IMG/VR virus record: IMGVR_UViG_3300012954_000027
Coordinates: 1-35,895 of that record
Source of the DNA: a virus
Length of the DNA: 35,895 bases
Strand: one strand, 5' to 3'
Shown here one piece after another: positions 8,296 through 16,093 of the stretch; within the stretch, counting starts at the first letter, position 1, and every line of letters starts with the position of its first letter. A program made the translations under genes and the position numbers. The notes below the pieces were generated by a model, which did not search any database, had not been told where the DNA came from, and worked only from the letters and a program-made list of their open reading frames with translations.

Positions 8296-8765
8296 TGAGA
8301 ACTATACTAATTATTGTACTTAGCTTATTACTTACAAACTGTGCCTCTAATAGATCACAAGTAGGCGCAGTTTTAGGTTCAACAACCACCACTGGTGCGT
8401 GTGTAGAAATGGGAGTTAATGACCCATATGCTATCGCTGGTTGTGCTGTTGTTGGTGCTTTTGCTGGTGCAGAAATTATGTATAATTCAGACTACGATGT
8501 ACACAATGCCGTATTCGTAGATCATTTAAACACAAGTCCAAATGGGTCTTCTTATACCAATTGGTACAATCAAGAGACAGGTAACTCTGGTATAATTAAG
8601 ATTACAAAGTCATATCTAGTTGAAGATATTAAGTGTAAAGATTATGACGCTACAGTGGACATAACTAACAAATGGCCTTTGATTGGTGTAGGAGGTGTAA
8701 ATAGAAACACTATATTTGGTACAGCATGTCAAATGCCTGATGGAAAGTGGATAGAAAAACCATGA
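8295..8765 (+). CDS. Lipoprotein, 17-kDa surface antigen-like
   Basis: A 156-residue protein with a lipobox, LLLTNC (Cys16), so it should be lipidated in the host envelope. A Gly/Ala-rich zipper region (AIAGCAVVGAFAGAEI) follows, then a C-terminal domain with SYTNWYNQETGNSG, CKDYDATV and GTACQMPDGKW. This order matches the alphaproteobacterial 17-kDa surface antigen family (glycine-zipper plus WxNxxTGNxG and ACxxPDGxW). The start at 8295 puts the signal peptide at the N-terminus; an in-frame ATG at 8262 would not. A phage copy could shield the receptor or alter the outer membrane; that is inference. Confidence 0.65.
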   Translation: MRTILIIVLSLLLTNCASNRSQVGAVLGSTTTTGACVEMGVNDPYAIAGCAVVGAFAGAEIMYNSDYDVHNAVFVDHLNTSPNGSSYTNWYNQETGNSGIIKITKSYLVEDIKCKDYDATVDITNKWPLIGVGGVNRNTIFGTACQMPDGKWIEKP

Positions 8766-8950
8766 TACATAAAGTAAGTGACCTTTGTAAGAAGATTGAC
8801 GGTATAAAAAAAGTGAGCGATAGATTATATAACTTGAAATACAATAATCCTAAAACTCCTGAAAGAGACGCCGAAGTTGATAATCTTGTTGCAGATGTAC
8901 AAATGCAGTGTAAACTAATCGCAAGTGACAAGGAGAAATATGCCGGATAA
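8762..8950 (+). CDS. Hypothetical small protein
   Basis: A 62-residue helical protein with two Cys (DLCKKIDG and QMQCKL). The start at 8762 overlaps the TGA of the lipoprotein gene and is preferred to the in-frame ATG at 8747. It overlaps the next small gene by 11 bases. It has no signal peptide, unlike its neighbours. No family is recognised. Confidence 0.5.
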   Translation: MIHKVSDLCKKIDGIKKVSDRLYNLKYNNPKTPERDAEVDNLVADVQMQCKLIASDKEKYAG

Positions 8951-9083
8951 TAATCACGTTGTAGATAACCTTAATAAAAGAAAAGAAGAAATAGAGGAAG
9001 AACTAGAATTTAAAACTAGCAAACCTTTAGAAGACGAGTTATACGAAATAAAAGATACATTAAAAAAACTAAACAATGAATAG
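8940..9083 (+). CDS. Hypothetical 47-residue acidic protein
   Basis: A 47-residue, Glu/Lys-rich, helical protein. It has an AAGGAGAAAT ribosome site and is packed between its neighbours with 11- and 8-base overlaps, which supports it being real. Function is unknown. Confidence 0.45.
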   Translation: MPDNNHVVDNLNKRKEEIEEELEFKTSKPLEDELYEIKDTLKKLNNE

Positions 9084-9201
9084 AATAATACAGATAACTA
9101 TATTGGCTATGTTGGTCTACTTGACAATATCAGTACATAAATTAAATGAAAAGGTATTTCCAGACCCTAATGTAATGATACCTTTATTGAGAACATACTA
9201 A
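9076..9201 (+). CDS. Tiny membrane protein
   Basis: A 41-residue protein with one N-terminal hydrophobic helix (about residues 4-20, IIQITILAMLVYLTISV) and a short polar tail. It overlaps the preceding and following genes by 8 and 1 bases. It fits the envelope theme of this stretch. No family assignment is possible. Confidence 0.45.
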   Translation: MNRIIQITILAMLVYLTISVHKLNEKVFPDPNVMIPLLRTY

Positions 9202-9752
9202 TGAAAAATTTTATTGATCCTAAAAATCCTAATACAGTTGGTAAAAGTGTTGCAAATTTAGGTAACCATATACTAGTTGTGTGTTTTATTCTAGCGATAC
9301 TATTTGTAGTCAAAGCTAGTTATGCAGATGTGCCTGGATTAACAGACGATCTATCTGGTAATACTGTACCAGTGAAAGAGGTCAAAGTATCTAGTACCGT
9401 TGATAAGACAATTGAGGTATTAGAGAAGATTGAAAGAGTTGAGAAAGAAAAAGGAAAAGTTTATTACGATAAGATCACGACTATTGAACCTACAAAAGCC
9501 GCTGATCAATATTGTTATGTCAAAATTACTATCAAGCAAGTAGGTGATAACATCTACAAAGAGGAAACTCTTGAATGTGCTGATGGTAGAAAAAAGGTAG
9601 ACGGTCCTAGTTATTGGGAACTGTTTGCTCAATTCTACTATAGAGATATATCTACACCAGAGTACTGTAGACGTTATAGTAGAAAAAACCATGTCTTTAA
9701 AACGTTCGGAAAGACATGTTTAAACAAGGACGGTGAATGGAAGGTAAAATAA
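9201..9752 (+). CDS. Membrane-anchored extracytoplasmic protein
   Basis: A 183-residue protein with one hydrophobic helix at about residues 22-43 ending in ASYADV, which could be an anchor or a cleaved signal peptide after a longer cytoplasmic leader. The exported part has a charged helical segment and a C-terminal region with four Cys ending in TCLNKDGEWKVK. That ending resembles the ACxxPDGxW end of the 17-kDa antigen-like protein two genes upstream, hinting at a shared domain. It is coupled to both neighbours by one-base overlaps. Confidence 0.5.
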   Translation: MKNFIDPKNPNTVGKSVANLGNHILVVCFILAILFVVKASYADVPGLTDDLSGNTVPVKEVKVSSTVDKTIEVLEKIERVEKEKGKVYYDKITTIEPTKAADQYCYVKITIKQVGDNIYKEETLECADGRKKVDGPSYWELFAQFYYRDISTPEYCRRYSRKNHVFKTFGKTCLNKDGEWKVK

Positions 9753-9898
9753 TGATTAAAAACTTGATCATTTTATCACTTTTATTTGTAATAATTACTG
9801 GTGTCTCGGCTGGTGAGTTTTTGGACTATGTACAAATGGGACTTGACAAATTAGGCGAGTTGGTATATACTATGAAAAGTGAGGTAAATAATATATGA
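9752..9898 (+). CDS. Small exported or anchored protein
   Basis: A 48-residue protein whose first 20 residues are a signal peptide-like segment (LIILSLLFVIITGVSAGE), with a short amphipathic tail. The 3' half contains the promoter for the next gene. It overlaps its neighbours at both ends. Function is unknown. Confidence 0.45.
   Translation: MIKNLIILSLLFVIITGVSAGEFLDYVQMGLDKLGELVYTMKSEVNNI
9843..9871 (+). promoter_or_regulatory. Host-type sigma70 promoter inside a gene
   Basis: TTGACA at 9843-9848, a 17-base spacer and TATACT at 9866-9871, inside the 3' part of the gene at 9752. It would drive the LPP20-like lipoprotein and glutaredoxin genes. A GTGAGG ribosome site follows before the start at 9895. 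It shares the GGTATA sequence seen at five of the nine sites. Confidence 0.6.
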
Positions 9899-10515
9899 TG
9901 AAAAAAACAATGAAACTCGTAGGAGTTGTAGTGGCAGGACTGTTGGTTGCCAATTGTTCAGCTACTTATCAAATGAAATCAGAGAAAGGTAAAGTATTAA
10001 ATCAAGTACCAAAGTGGTACATGGCCGATTTTTCTGAATCAAAAGCGTGTGATACACCGAAGTTTGGTAAAGACAAAGATAAAATGTGTATCTTTGGAGT
10101 TGGTACTGCCGTATCTCCAGACCTTAATCTAGCAATAGAAAAAGGAATGATGATTGCGAAAGCAGAGTTGGCCGACATTATCAAAGGCGAAATGAATAAA
10201 TCGTCTAAACAGTTTATTACTGAACTAGGTAAAACTCATAACAAAACTACAGTATCAGAGGTTGAGTCTACAATTGTAAACTTAATTAAAGATACACCTG
10301 TTAGAGGTTATGAAATCTTTGCTAAAGATGTCACAATAACAAAACAAGGTTACTACAGAGCATGGATTGGTTTAAGATTACCAATGGGTGAATACAATAA
10401 AATGTATAACTTTACCATTGCAGAAGCAGTTGACTCTTATAATGTTAAGAAAAAAGCTGACGTAGCCTATGAAAACTTAATGAAAGCAGACAATGGCGAT
10501 AGTAATATACAGTAA
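9895..10515 (+). CDS. LPP20-like lipoprotein
   Basis: A 206-residue protein with a lipoprotein signal peptide ending LLVANC (Cys21 from the first Met). The mature part begins with a PKWYMADF segment, then CIFGVGTAVSPDLNLAIEKG and MIAKAELADIIKGE. This order (W[FY] motif, GxG, then an AxxxAxxELA helix) is that of the LPP20/FlgP lipoprotein family of outer-membrane proteins. A second ATG three bases on (9898) is equally possible. It has its own promoter. Envelope modification or superinfection exclusion is an inference. Confidence 0.6.
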   Translation: MMKKTMKLVGVVVAGLLVANCSATYQMKSEKGKVLNQVPKWYMADFSESKACDTPKFGKDKDKMCIFGVGTAVSPDLNLAIEKGMMIAKAELADIIKGEMNKSSKQFITELGKTHNKTTVSEVESTIVNLIKDTPVRGYEIFAKDVTITKQGYYRAWIGLRLPMGEYNKMYNFTIAEAVDSYNVKKKADVAYENLMKADNGDSNIQ

Positions 10516-10762
10516 AAACAATTGTGTGTTTTGTACCAAGGCCAAAGAACTTGTAAAAAATCTTGGCCTTGAATACGAGGAGAAGAATCTAGAGAAAGAT
10601 TTTGATTCTAATCCAGTTAAACTGATAGAAGATATTGGTAAAAAAGTTATGTCTATGCCACAAATTAAAATAGATGGTAAATTAGTTGGTGGTTATAATC
10701 AATTACTGGAATATTTTGTTGAAGAAGGAAAGATAAACTTTAAAGGCGAAATAATTAAGTAA
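10493..10762 (+). CDS. Glutaredoxin
   Basis: An 89-residue protein with the full glutaredoxin pattern: CVFC at residues 11-14 as the redox pair, the cis-Pro in SMPQI (Pro56), and GGYNQLLEYF for glutathione binding. It is cytoplasmic. In T4-like phages such proteins recharge ribonucleotide reductase and so serve dNTP supply; a role in Fe-S handling is also possible given the SufE and ferredoxin genes 8 kb on. It overlaps the lipoprotein gene by 23 bases and the next gene by one base. Confidence 0.85.
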   Translation: MAIVIYSKNNCVFCTKAKELVKNLGLEYEEKNLEKDFDSNPVKLIEDIGKKVMSMPQIKIDGKLVGGYNQLLEYFVEEGKINFKGEIIK

Positions 10763-11250
10763 TGAATGACGACAAGGATAATATTATACAGTTTCCTACC
10801 AACAAGATTGTTAGGCACAATAATAGTCCTTTAACTGAACACCAAAAGGTACAGAATAAACTTAACGAACAATTAAAGAAAGTACAAACAAAACAATACA
10901 TTGAACATCAAGTAGATGATATTGTGATGAACTTAATCAATAGTTTTCTAGACATGGCAATTAAAACAGACAAGGTAACATTTACAAAAGACCTGGCCAT
11001 GGTAGTTGACGCAATGAGAGGTTTAATTTACAGAGACTTTGGTATTAGGCATACTTCTCACTCTTTAATTGATAAGATAGTTGATGTAAAACAAATGAAA
11101 AATGGTAATAGAACAGCTACTATAGATTACAGTAGAGTAGTTGAGGCAAGTCAGCCTACAAAACCATTTAATAAAGAATTAAAAACTGAACTAGATGATT
11201 TATCAAACGGTTCAGGAATGTTTGAGCCAGATGATGACTTGGACAAATAA
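10762..11250 (+). CDS. Conserved phage hypothetical protein
   Basis: A 162-residue protein with a short N-terminal IIQFPTNKIV element, a central helical region (VDDIVMNLINSFLDMA) and an acidic C-terminus. Proteins of this plan occur in marine T4-like phages, without a known job. It is coupled to glutaredoxin by a one-base overlap. The 68 bases after it hold a small ATTAC-TCCG-GTAAT hairpin at 11255-11268 and no gene. Confidence 0.55.
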   Translation: MNDDKDNIIQFPTNKIVRHNNSPLTEHQKVQNKLNEQLKKVQTKQYIEHQVDDIVMNLINSFLDMAIKTDKVTFTKDLAMVVDAMRGLIYRDFGIRHTSHSLIDKIVDVKQMKNGNRTATIDYSRVVEASQPTKPFNKELKTELDDLSNGSGMFEPDDDLDK

Positions 11251-11318
11251 CAGAATTACTCCGGTAATCGCCTTAACAGGTTGTAAAATAGAAAACAATA
11301 AAAAAGGAGACTTAAACT

Positions 11319-11612
11319 ATGTTTAAATCTATTAAAAAAGTGTTTGGCAGAGGTAGACCAGCACTATCAAAAACTCAAAAGGTATTAAATCTTTTGAATA
11401 AAGGTGAAGCAGTTTCTTGGAAAACTTTGAGAAATGTGTACGACCTTAAATCGCCAAGAGCGATGGTTGATAAATTAAGATCACAAGGTAATATGATCTA
11501 TATCAACAAAACAAACAAAGGTACTTCATACAGAGTTGGTACACCTACAAAAGCTATCATAGCTGCTGGTATCAACAAGTTATATGGAACACCTTTCGCA
11601 TATAAAAACTAA
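11319..11612 (+). CDS. Winged-helix-like DNA-binding protein
   Basis: A 97-residue basic protein. It has an AT-hook-like GRGRPA at residues 10-15, then a helical segment KTQKVLNLLNKGEAVSWKTL and a predicted recognition helix (RAMVDKLRSQG) followed by a beta hairpin MIYINKTNKGTSYRVG, the plan of a winged helix. It has a strong AAAAGGAG ribosome site and stands alone between two hairpins, so it may be separately regulated. It is a candidate transcription factor or nucleoid-binding protein; the targets are unknown. Confidence 0.5.
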   Translation: MFKSIKKVFGRGRPALSKTQKVLNLLNKGEAVSWKTLRNVYDLKSPRAMVDKLRSQGNMIYINKTNKGTSYRVGTPTKAIIAAGINKLYGTPFAYKN

Positions 11613-11625
11613 TATAGTTAATGTG

Positions 11626-11643
11626 GTGGCGAGAAATCGCCAC
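11626..11643 (+). terminator. GNRA-tetraloop hairpin
   Basis: GTGGCGA (11626-11632), loop GAAA, TCGCCAC (11637-11643), extendable by two weaker pairs. A seven-pair GC-rich stem with a GNRA loop would be very stable. No U run follows, so it may be an mRNA-stability or processing element rather than an intrinsic terminator. Confidence 0.5.
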
Positions 11644-11666
11644 TACAACCAAATTAACGGAGATTT

Positions 11667-11876
11667 ATGGCCACAAAAGCACAATTAAAAAAACAAATAG
11701 AAACATTAGAAGATACGAACAAGTGGTTTAGAAAACAAATTGAACCACATGATTGTGGTTGGATGTATACCACAATTGATGGTATCAAGTATAGAATAAA
11801 AGTATTAAAGAGAAGATTAAGAGCAAAAGAAAAAGGTAAAATTGTTAAAGAAAAACACTGGAGTGAATATGAATAA
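11667..11876 (+). CDS. Hypothetical small coiled-coil protein
   Basis: A 69-residue Lys-rich protein with helical N- and C-terminal parts (LKKQIETLEDTNKWFRKQIE and IKVLKRRLRAKEKGK) around a CGWMYTTIDG turn. A GGAG ribosome site precedes it. It overlaps the next tiny gene by eight bases. Function is unknown. Confidence 0.5.
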   Translation: MATKAQLKKQIETLEDTNKWFRKQIEPHDCGWMYTTIDGIKYRIKVLKRRLRAKEKGKIVKEKHWSEYE

Positions 11877-11970
11877 ACAATTGAAAAAGATAGTTAGTGG
11901 TGTGATTGCAGTTGGTGGTTTTATAGCCATACTTGCAGTAGTATTAAATTTATTACAAGGCACATTATGA
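11869..11970 (+). CDS. Tiny membrane protein
   Basis: A 33-residue protein that is a single hydrophobic helix after a basic start (MNKQLKKIVSG, then VIAVGGFIAILAVVLNLL). Its TGA overlaps the RNase H start, and it overlaps the gene before, so it fits the packing of real genes. Function is unknown. Confidence 0.42.
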   Translation: MNKQLKKIVSGVIAVGGFIAILAVVLNLLQGTL

Positions 11971-12818
11971 TATTAGTAGATTTAAACCAGGTATTGATCT
12001 CAAACTTGATGGTGCAGACCAGAAATAAGGCTGACGTTAAACCTAATTTAGAAATGGTGCGCCAAATGGTTTTAAATTCTTTACGTGGTTTTAATCTAAA
12101 GTTTAGAGACGAGTATGGTGACATGGTACTATGCTCAGACGCTGCCGATCCTTGGCGTAGAGAGATATTTCCACAATATAAACATGGTAGACGTAAAGGT
12201 AGAGTTGATTCAGATACCGATTGGGATAATATTTTTGATATCATGGCTACTATTAAGAAAGAATTAGTTGATAACTTTCCTTATAAAGTTATGTATGTAG
12301 AGAATGCTGAAGCAGATGATATTATTGCAACACTAATTAAACAACAACAAGACATGATATATCTTATCATATCAGGAGACAAGGACTTTATTCAATTACA
12401 TCACTATGGTAATGTTTACCAGTTTAGTCCTATTTTAAAAGGTTTCATTGGTGAACAGGATGACCCTAAACAATTTTTATATGAACAGATTATAAAAGGT
12501 GACCGGTCAGATGGTGTACCTAATATATTAAGTAAAGATGATATATTTTTAGAACAAGGTGTAAGACAAAGACCTATCAATAAGAAAAGAATGGCTGAAT
12601 TTGGTAATATAGAAACCAATATGACGTTAGATGAAGATATTAAGAAGAACTATTTAAGAAACAAGAAGTTAATAGACCTATCGCAGATACCAGAAAACAT
12701 AGAAAATAGAATTATAAATACTTTCAAGAATTATAAAGTTAAAGACAGGTCGCTCCTGTTGAATTACTTTATGAAAAATAAAATGAAGACATTGATTGAA
12801 CAAGTTAATGACTTTTAA
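11967..12818 (+). CDS. rnh: RNase H, FEN-1 family 5'-3' exonuclease (T4 Rnh-like)
   Basis: A 283-residue protein close in length to T4 RNase H (305). It has the acidic metal sites of the FEN-1/T4 Rnh family: ILVDLNQ (Asp5), CSDAADPWRREIFPQYK (Asp58 plus the basic DNA-binding residues), ENAEADDIIA (Glu115, Asp117, Asp118) and SGDKDFIQL (Asp138, Asp140), then KGDRSDGVPNI. In T4 it removes RNA primers and adjacent DNA during lagging-strand synthesis with gp32. In T4, rnh lies beside 33, 59 and 32; here about 9 kb of other genes separate them. Confidence 0.88.
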   Translation: MILVDLNQVLISNLMVQTRNKADVKPNLEMVRQMVLNSLRGFNLKFRDEYGDMVLCSDAADPWRREIFPQYKHGRRKGRVDSDTDWDNIFDIMATIKKELVDNFPYKVMYVENAEADDIIATLIKQQQDMIYLIISGDKDFIQLHHYGNVYQFSPILKGFIGEQDDPKQFLYEQIIKGDRSDGVPNILSKDDIFLEQGVRQRPINKKRMAEFGNIETNMTLDEDIKKNYLRNKKLIDLSQIPENIENRIINTFKNYKVKDRSLLLNYFMKNKMKTLIEQVNDF

Positions 12819-12840
12819 CATATATATGGAGAAATAAATT

Positions 12841-13371
12841 ATGGCTGAACAACCAAAAATGAATCCTTCGTTGATGTCAGCGTCAAGAACTATGGGCTCT
12901 ACGGAACCTACAGTACACGAAATCTTTACGCTTGTAAACAATGCCAAGGATAAACCAAAGAAGATAGAGGTATTAAAGAAACATGATACCAACGCATTGA
13001 GAATGTTGCTCAAAGCTGCTTTTGATCCAAAAATAGAGTTTGATTTACCAGAAGGAACACCACCTTTTATACGTAATGAAGCTCCTGCTGGAACAGAGCA
13101 TACAAGTCTTTTTTATGCAAGTAAGAAACTATGGCGTTTCGTTAAAGGTGCAGATCCAGAAACAAATCAACTCGCAAGAGAAAAGATGTTTTTAGGTTTG
13201 TTAGAATCTTTACATGAAAAAGACGCAGATGTTTTAATTGGCATAAAAGACAAAAAATTAAACAACATGTACAAAGGTTTAACTAGTCAAATGGTCAGAG
13301 AATCATTTAATTGGGACTCAAACTTTATGAAACAGACAGGTAAGTCGATTCTAAAAGAATTACTGTCTTAA
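12841..13371 (+). CDS. Conserved T4-like phage protein of unknown function
   Basis: A 176-residue soluble protein with PTVHEIFTLVNNAKDKPKKI, ALRMLLKAAFDP and LGLLESLHEKDADVLIGIKD. Proteins of this type (about 170 residues, DUF6433-like by memory) are common in marine T4-like phages near replication genes. The job is not established. It has a GGAG ribosome site and is followed by a palindrome, so it probably ends the RNase H transcript. Confidence 0.55.
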   Translation: MAEQPKMNPSLMSASRTMGSTEPTVHEIFTLVNNAKDKPKKIEVLKKHDTNALRMLLKAAFDPKIEFDLPEGTPPFIRNEAPAGTEHTSLFYASKKLWRFVKGADPETNQLAREKMFLGLLESLHEKDADVLIGIKDKKLNNMYKGLTSQMVRESFNWDSNFMKQTGKSILKELLS

Positions 13372-13380
13372 AACCTCACA

Positions 13381-13414
13381 TTTTTAAGGGTGCGACACAC
13401 TGTACCCTTAAAAA
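13381..13414 (+). terminator. Perfect 11-bp palindrome, possible bidirectional terminator
   Basis: TTTTTAAGGGT (13381-13391), a 12-base loop, and ACCCTTAAAAA (13404-13414). The arms are exact complements. The A/T ends give a run of U on the other strand and a weak one on this strand. A third copy of ACCCTT follows at once. It separates the RNase H transcript from the promoter at 13452. Confidence 0.5.
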
Positions 13415-13451
13415 ACCCTTATAAATCAACACTTTTAAATTTATTTTCTGC

Positions 13452-13480
13452 TTGACTTTAATGTACGAATGGTATATCCT
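13452..13480 (+). promoter_or_regulatory. Host-type sigma70 promoter
   Basis: TTGACT at 13452-13457, a 17-base spacer and TATCCT at 13475-13480, with GGTATA at the junction. A GAAAGG ribosome site precedes the ATG at 13512. Confidence 0.58.
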
Positions 13481-13511
13481 AAATATATTAAAGAGAAGAA
13501 AGGTATATATT

Positions 13512-13841
13512 ATGAAAAAGTTGATATTAATTTTAGCTGTACTATGGTTAGGTTTGAATGCCTTTGCCAATTCAGTTAAAGCAGACGATTATAACAAGGC
13601 AGTTATTGGCCATGTTATATCAGAGACGATAAAGAACAATGAGATAGATCACAAATCTATTATGGAAAGTGAACTATCTAAACTTGGACACCTTTACGCC
13701 TTGGAAATGGTTTCTATTTTAGAAAAACATTTACCATACATACTTGATTCTGTAATGACAGAGTTGAGATTGAAAGCAGACCACGAATATAAATGTAAGT
13801 TGCTTGAAGATACTAAAGCTGTTGACAAAGATTGTATATAA
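13512..13841 (+). CDS. Small periplasmic protein
   Basis: A 109-residue protein. From the ATG at 13512 it begins with a classic signal peptide (basic MKK, hydrophobic core, then NAFANSVKADD with likely cleavage near residues 17-23). An in-frame ATG at 13461 (and a TTG at 13452 inside the -35) would place the signal internally and overlap the promoter, so they are rejected. The mature part is helical with two Cys near the end. No family is recognised. Confidence 0.6.
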   Translation: MKKLILILAVLWLGLNAFANSVKADDYNKAVIGHVISETIKNNEIDHKSIMESELSKLGHLYALEMVSILEKHLPYILDSVMTELRLKADHEYKCKLLEDTKAVDKDCI

Positions 13842-13871
13842 TGATTAACTTAAAATTAGGAGAACAAAGAA

Positions 13872-14288
13872 TTGTTAAGAAGATCAACAAAATATACGAA
13901 GACCAAAAAGTTATTAAAGGCTGACCTTACCCAAAAATCATCTAAACGAAAATATAAAACTAGATATATTGATATAAAAAAATATTTTGCTATGATAAAT
14001 GAACTAGTATTTGATAACAAACTTTCGCCGTTTAACAAAGTATATATTAAAAAGATGAGAAACGCAACGTTAGGTCAAGTTATAACTTACGATTGGGAAA
14101 GACGAGGAACAAGAGAGTACGAGCTTCATATGTTGCCGTACTATGACGATAAACAAGAATTTGCTAACACGTTAGCACATGAAATGGTACATCTACACCA
14201 GATGGCCAACGAGGGCGATACTGGTAACCATAACGCCTTGTTTTATAGTTACCGAAACAAATTAAACAAAGTAGGATTGGACTTATAA
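13872..14288 (+). CDS. SprT-like zinc metalloprotease domain protein
   Basis: A 138-residue protein with the zinc-metalloprotease motif HEMVH at residues 103-107, followed by a further His in GNHNALF (His120), as in the SprT/DUF45 group. SprT-like proteins act on DNA-protein crosslinks in cells; phage copies are common and of unknown role. The start is uncertain. TTG at 13872 has AGGAG nine bases upstream and gives a basic N-terminus; the first in-frame ATG is at 13992, which would still keep the catalytic part. A short frame at 13841-13924 in another phase overlaps the region. Confidence 0.62.
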   Translation: MLRRSTKYTKTKKLLKADLTQKSSKRKYKTRYIDIKKYFAMINELVFDNKLSPFNKVYIKKMRNATLGQVITYDWERRGTREYELHMLPYYDDKQEFANTLAHEMVHLHQMANEGDTGNHNALFYSYRNKLNKVGLDL

Positions 14289-14290
14289 TT

Positions 14291-14602
14291 ATGAGCAATA
14301 TGATGAGAAGAAAAGTGAAAGAACTTGATCCTTACCTAAAAGGTAGAATAGGTGAGGCATTGATACAACTACAAGAATTACATAAACCATCAAATAGATC
14401 AGGTACATCAAGAGTATATTACACTGGTAATTGGGCTAAAGATGTATACGATAACTTTACAGATAAACAGGCGGCTACTATATTTGCAAAAGTGGCTAAG
14501 ATGAAAGATGGTTTATCTTTATCTCAACAAAAACTACCTACATTTAAAGATGAAGAAGGACAAGAGTGGAGTGGTTATGATTACATTGCGAGGAAATTAT
14601 GA
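14291..14602 (+). CDS. Hypothetical protein
   Basis: A 103-residue soluble, basic protein with a helical start (MRRKVKELDPYLKGRIGEAL) and WAKDVYDNFTDKQAATIFAK in the middle, ending WSGYDYIARKL. It is four-base coupled to the glucosaminidase gene. No family is recognised. Confidence 0.5.
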   Translation: MSNMMRRKVKELDPYLKGRIGEALIQLQELHKPSNRSGTSRVYYTGNWAKDVYDNFTDKQAATIFAKVAKMKDGLSLSQQKLPTFKDEEGQEWSGYDYIARKL

Positions 14603-15171
14603 AAACAATGAGAACTATAGCAAGAACTTTAATGTTCGTGGTTGTGGTATTATTTTGTGTAACCACGGTACACTATTACAAAATTCAGGCAAACGCAACA
14701 CTGCCTACAAAACCAGACTTTGAACATACAAACAATCAACAGTTTATAGACAACGTTAATCAGTGTGTTGAGTATATCTATTTTTATGAAAAGACAGTTA
14801 ATAAGGTAGATAAAGATTTACTATTGGCACAAGCGGCTCTAGAGTCAGGCTGGGGAAATAGTAGATTTGCCAGAGTTGGTAAAAACCTATTTGGTATTAG
14901 AACATATGATTTAAAAGAGCCACATATGTTGCCTTCAAACAATCCTAAAAAGTGGGGAGTTAAAGTATTTCAACATGAGTGTGATGGTGTTTTACATTAT
15001 ATAAATACTTTAAGTAACCACCATGCTTACGAGAAATACAGAGAACTATTAGCCACAGGTGCAGATAGTTTAGAATTAGTTGAAACACTTGACGCATATG
15101 CCAGTGATAAAGACTATTTCTGGAAAGTAAAAGCGATCATCAAAAAAATAAGAGAAAACTACAAACACTAA
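14599..15171 (+). CDS. Membrane-anchored glucosaminidase (endolysin candidate)
   Basis: A 190-residue protein with an N-terminal anchor or SAR-like helix (about residues 10-26) and a glucosaminidase domain of the Bax/FlgJ type: LLAQAALESGWGNSRFA with the catalytic Glu82, then GKNLFGIRTY, then WKVKAIIKKI at the end. The domain cuts the glycan strands of peptidoglycan. The anchor, and the membrane and lipoprotein genes that follow, suggest a lysis role for it. It overlaps the preceding gene by four bases. A separate M15 peptidase at 19657 would cut the peptide part. Confidence 0.78.
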   Translation: MKTMRTIARTLMFVVVVLFCVTTVHYYKIQANATLPTKPDFEHTNNQQFIDNVNQCVEYIYFYEKTVNKVDKDLLLAQAALESGWGNSRFARVGKNLFGIRTYDLKEPHMLPSNNPKKWGVKVFQHECDGVLHYINTLSNHHAYEKYRELLATGADSLELVETLDAYASDKDYFWKVKAIIKKIRENYKH

Positions 15172-15172
15172 T

Positions 15173-16093
15173 ATGTTTCTAATCATACTAACTTTTTTAA
15201 GTGCGATATCTATATCTGTAATAGCCGCTGGCTATTCTATATTAGGTCTTGCAACACTATTTGCTGGTGCAGTTGTACCTATTATTGCTATGGGTAGTGC
15301 ATTAGAAGTTGGTAAGTTAGTAGCTGCCTCGTGGTTGTATCATAACTGGCGCTCAGATATACCTAGATTATTAAAAGCATATCTATTCACAGCTATTATA
15401 GTTTTAATTTTTATAACGTCTATGGGTATTTTTGGTTTCTTATCAAAAGCACACCTAGATCAAGTCAAACCAACATCTGGTAATAATATAAAAATAGAAT
15501 TACTTGATAAACAAATTAATCAACAACAATTAATTATAAACAGAGCAGAAAAACAATTATCTTTACTAGACAAAGCATTAGAAGTTTATATTGACAAAGA
15601 ATATGTCACTAGAGGTCTAAAAGAAAGAGCTAAACAAGAAGAAGAAAGAAATGCCTTAAATAGTGCAATCAATAATGCTAGTGATAAGATTGCAGAATTA
15701 ACAAATAGTAAGGCTAGTCTATCATTAGAACAAGATAAGATAGAGGCAGAGGTAGGTCCTATTAAGTATGTAGCAGAGTTAATATATGGCGAGAATGCTG
15801 AACAAAATTTTGACAAGGCAGTTAGAATTGTAATACTCATATTAATATTTGTATTTGACCCATTAGCAGTATTGTTATTGATAGCGGCTAATATATCATT
15901 GAGACAGTGGAGAATGAAAAGACAATTGACGGCTACAAATAAGAAAGTAAACCTAGAGGCAAAATTAAAAAGATTAGAAAAAAGAAATAAGAAGTTGAGA
16001 AGATATAAGAACGTGGTAAAAGACTTTGGCGATAGTCCAGATGAGATTAAATTAAAGTTAAACCAGATAGTGAATTTAGATGACAAGAATTAG
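15173..16093 (+). CDS. Membrane protein with a long coiled coil
   Basis: A 306-residue protein with three hydrophobic helices in the first 95 residues, a long charged coiled-coil region (about residues 100-200, rich in Gln, Lys and Glu), a fourth hydrophobic helix near residues 218-242, and a basic C-terminal coiled coil. The helices and the large central helical domain suggest a domain on one face of the inner membrane, tethered at both ends. It lies between the glucosaminidase and a tiny lipoprotein, so a lysis or membrane-remodelling role is possible. No family is recognised. Confidence 0.55.
   Translation: MFLIILTFLSAISISVIAAGYSILGLATLFAGAVVPIIAMGSALEVGKLVAASWLYHNWRSDIPRLLKAYLFTAIIVLIFITSMGIFGFLSKAHLDQVKPTSGNNIKIELLDKQINQQQLIINRAEKQLSLLDKALEVYIDKEYVTRGLKERAKQEEERNALNSAINNASDKIAELTNSKASLSLEQDKIEAEVGPIKYVAELIYGENAEQNFDKAVRIVILILIFVFDPLAVLLLIAANISLRQWRMKRQLTATNKKVNLEAKLKRLEKRNKKLRRYKNVVKDFGDSPDEIKLKLNQIVNLDDKN

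Noticed and set aside
9120-9150. TTGACA at 9120 as a tenth promoter
   Set aside because: No acceptable -10 hexamer lies 16-18 bases downstream.
13841-13924. A 27-codon frame coupled to the stop of the exported protein gene
   Set aside because: Too short, overlaps the SprT-like gene's probable start region and its ribosome site; no supporting pattern.
15000-15007. TATAAATA sequences inside genes (15000, and others near 12713, 19065 and 21565)
   Set aside because: They lie inside unrelated coding regions far from a gene start; in AT-rich DNA such matches are expected by chance.
15586-16086. A 166-codon minus-strand frame
   Set aside because: A shadow of the membrane coiled-coil gene; Leu/Ser/Phe-rich composition typical of antisense of a Lys/Glu-rich gene, with no ribosome site.
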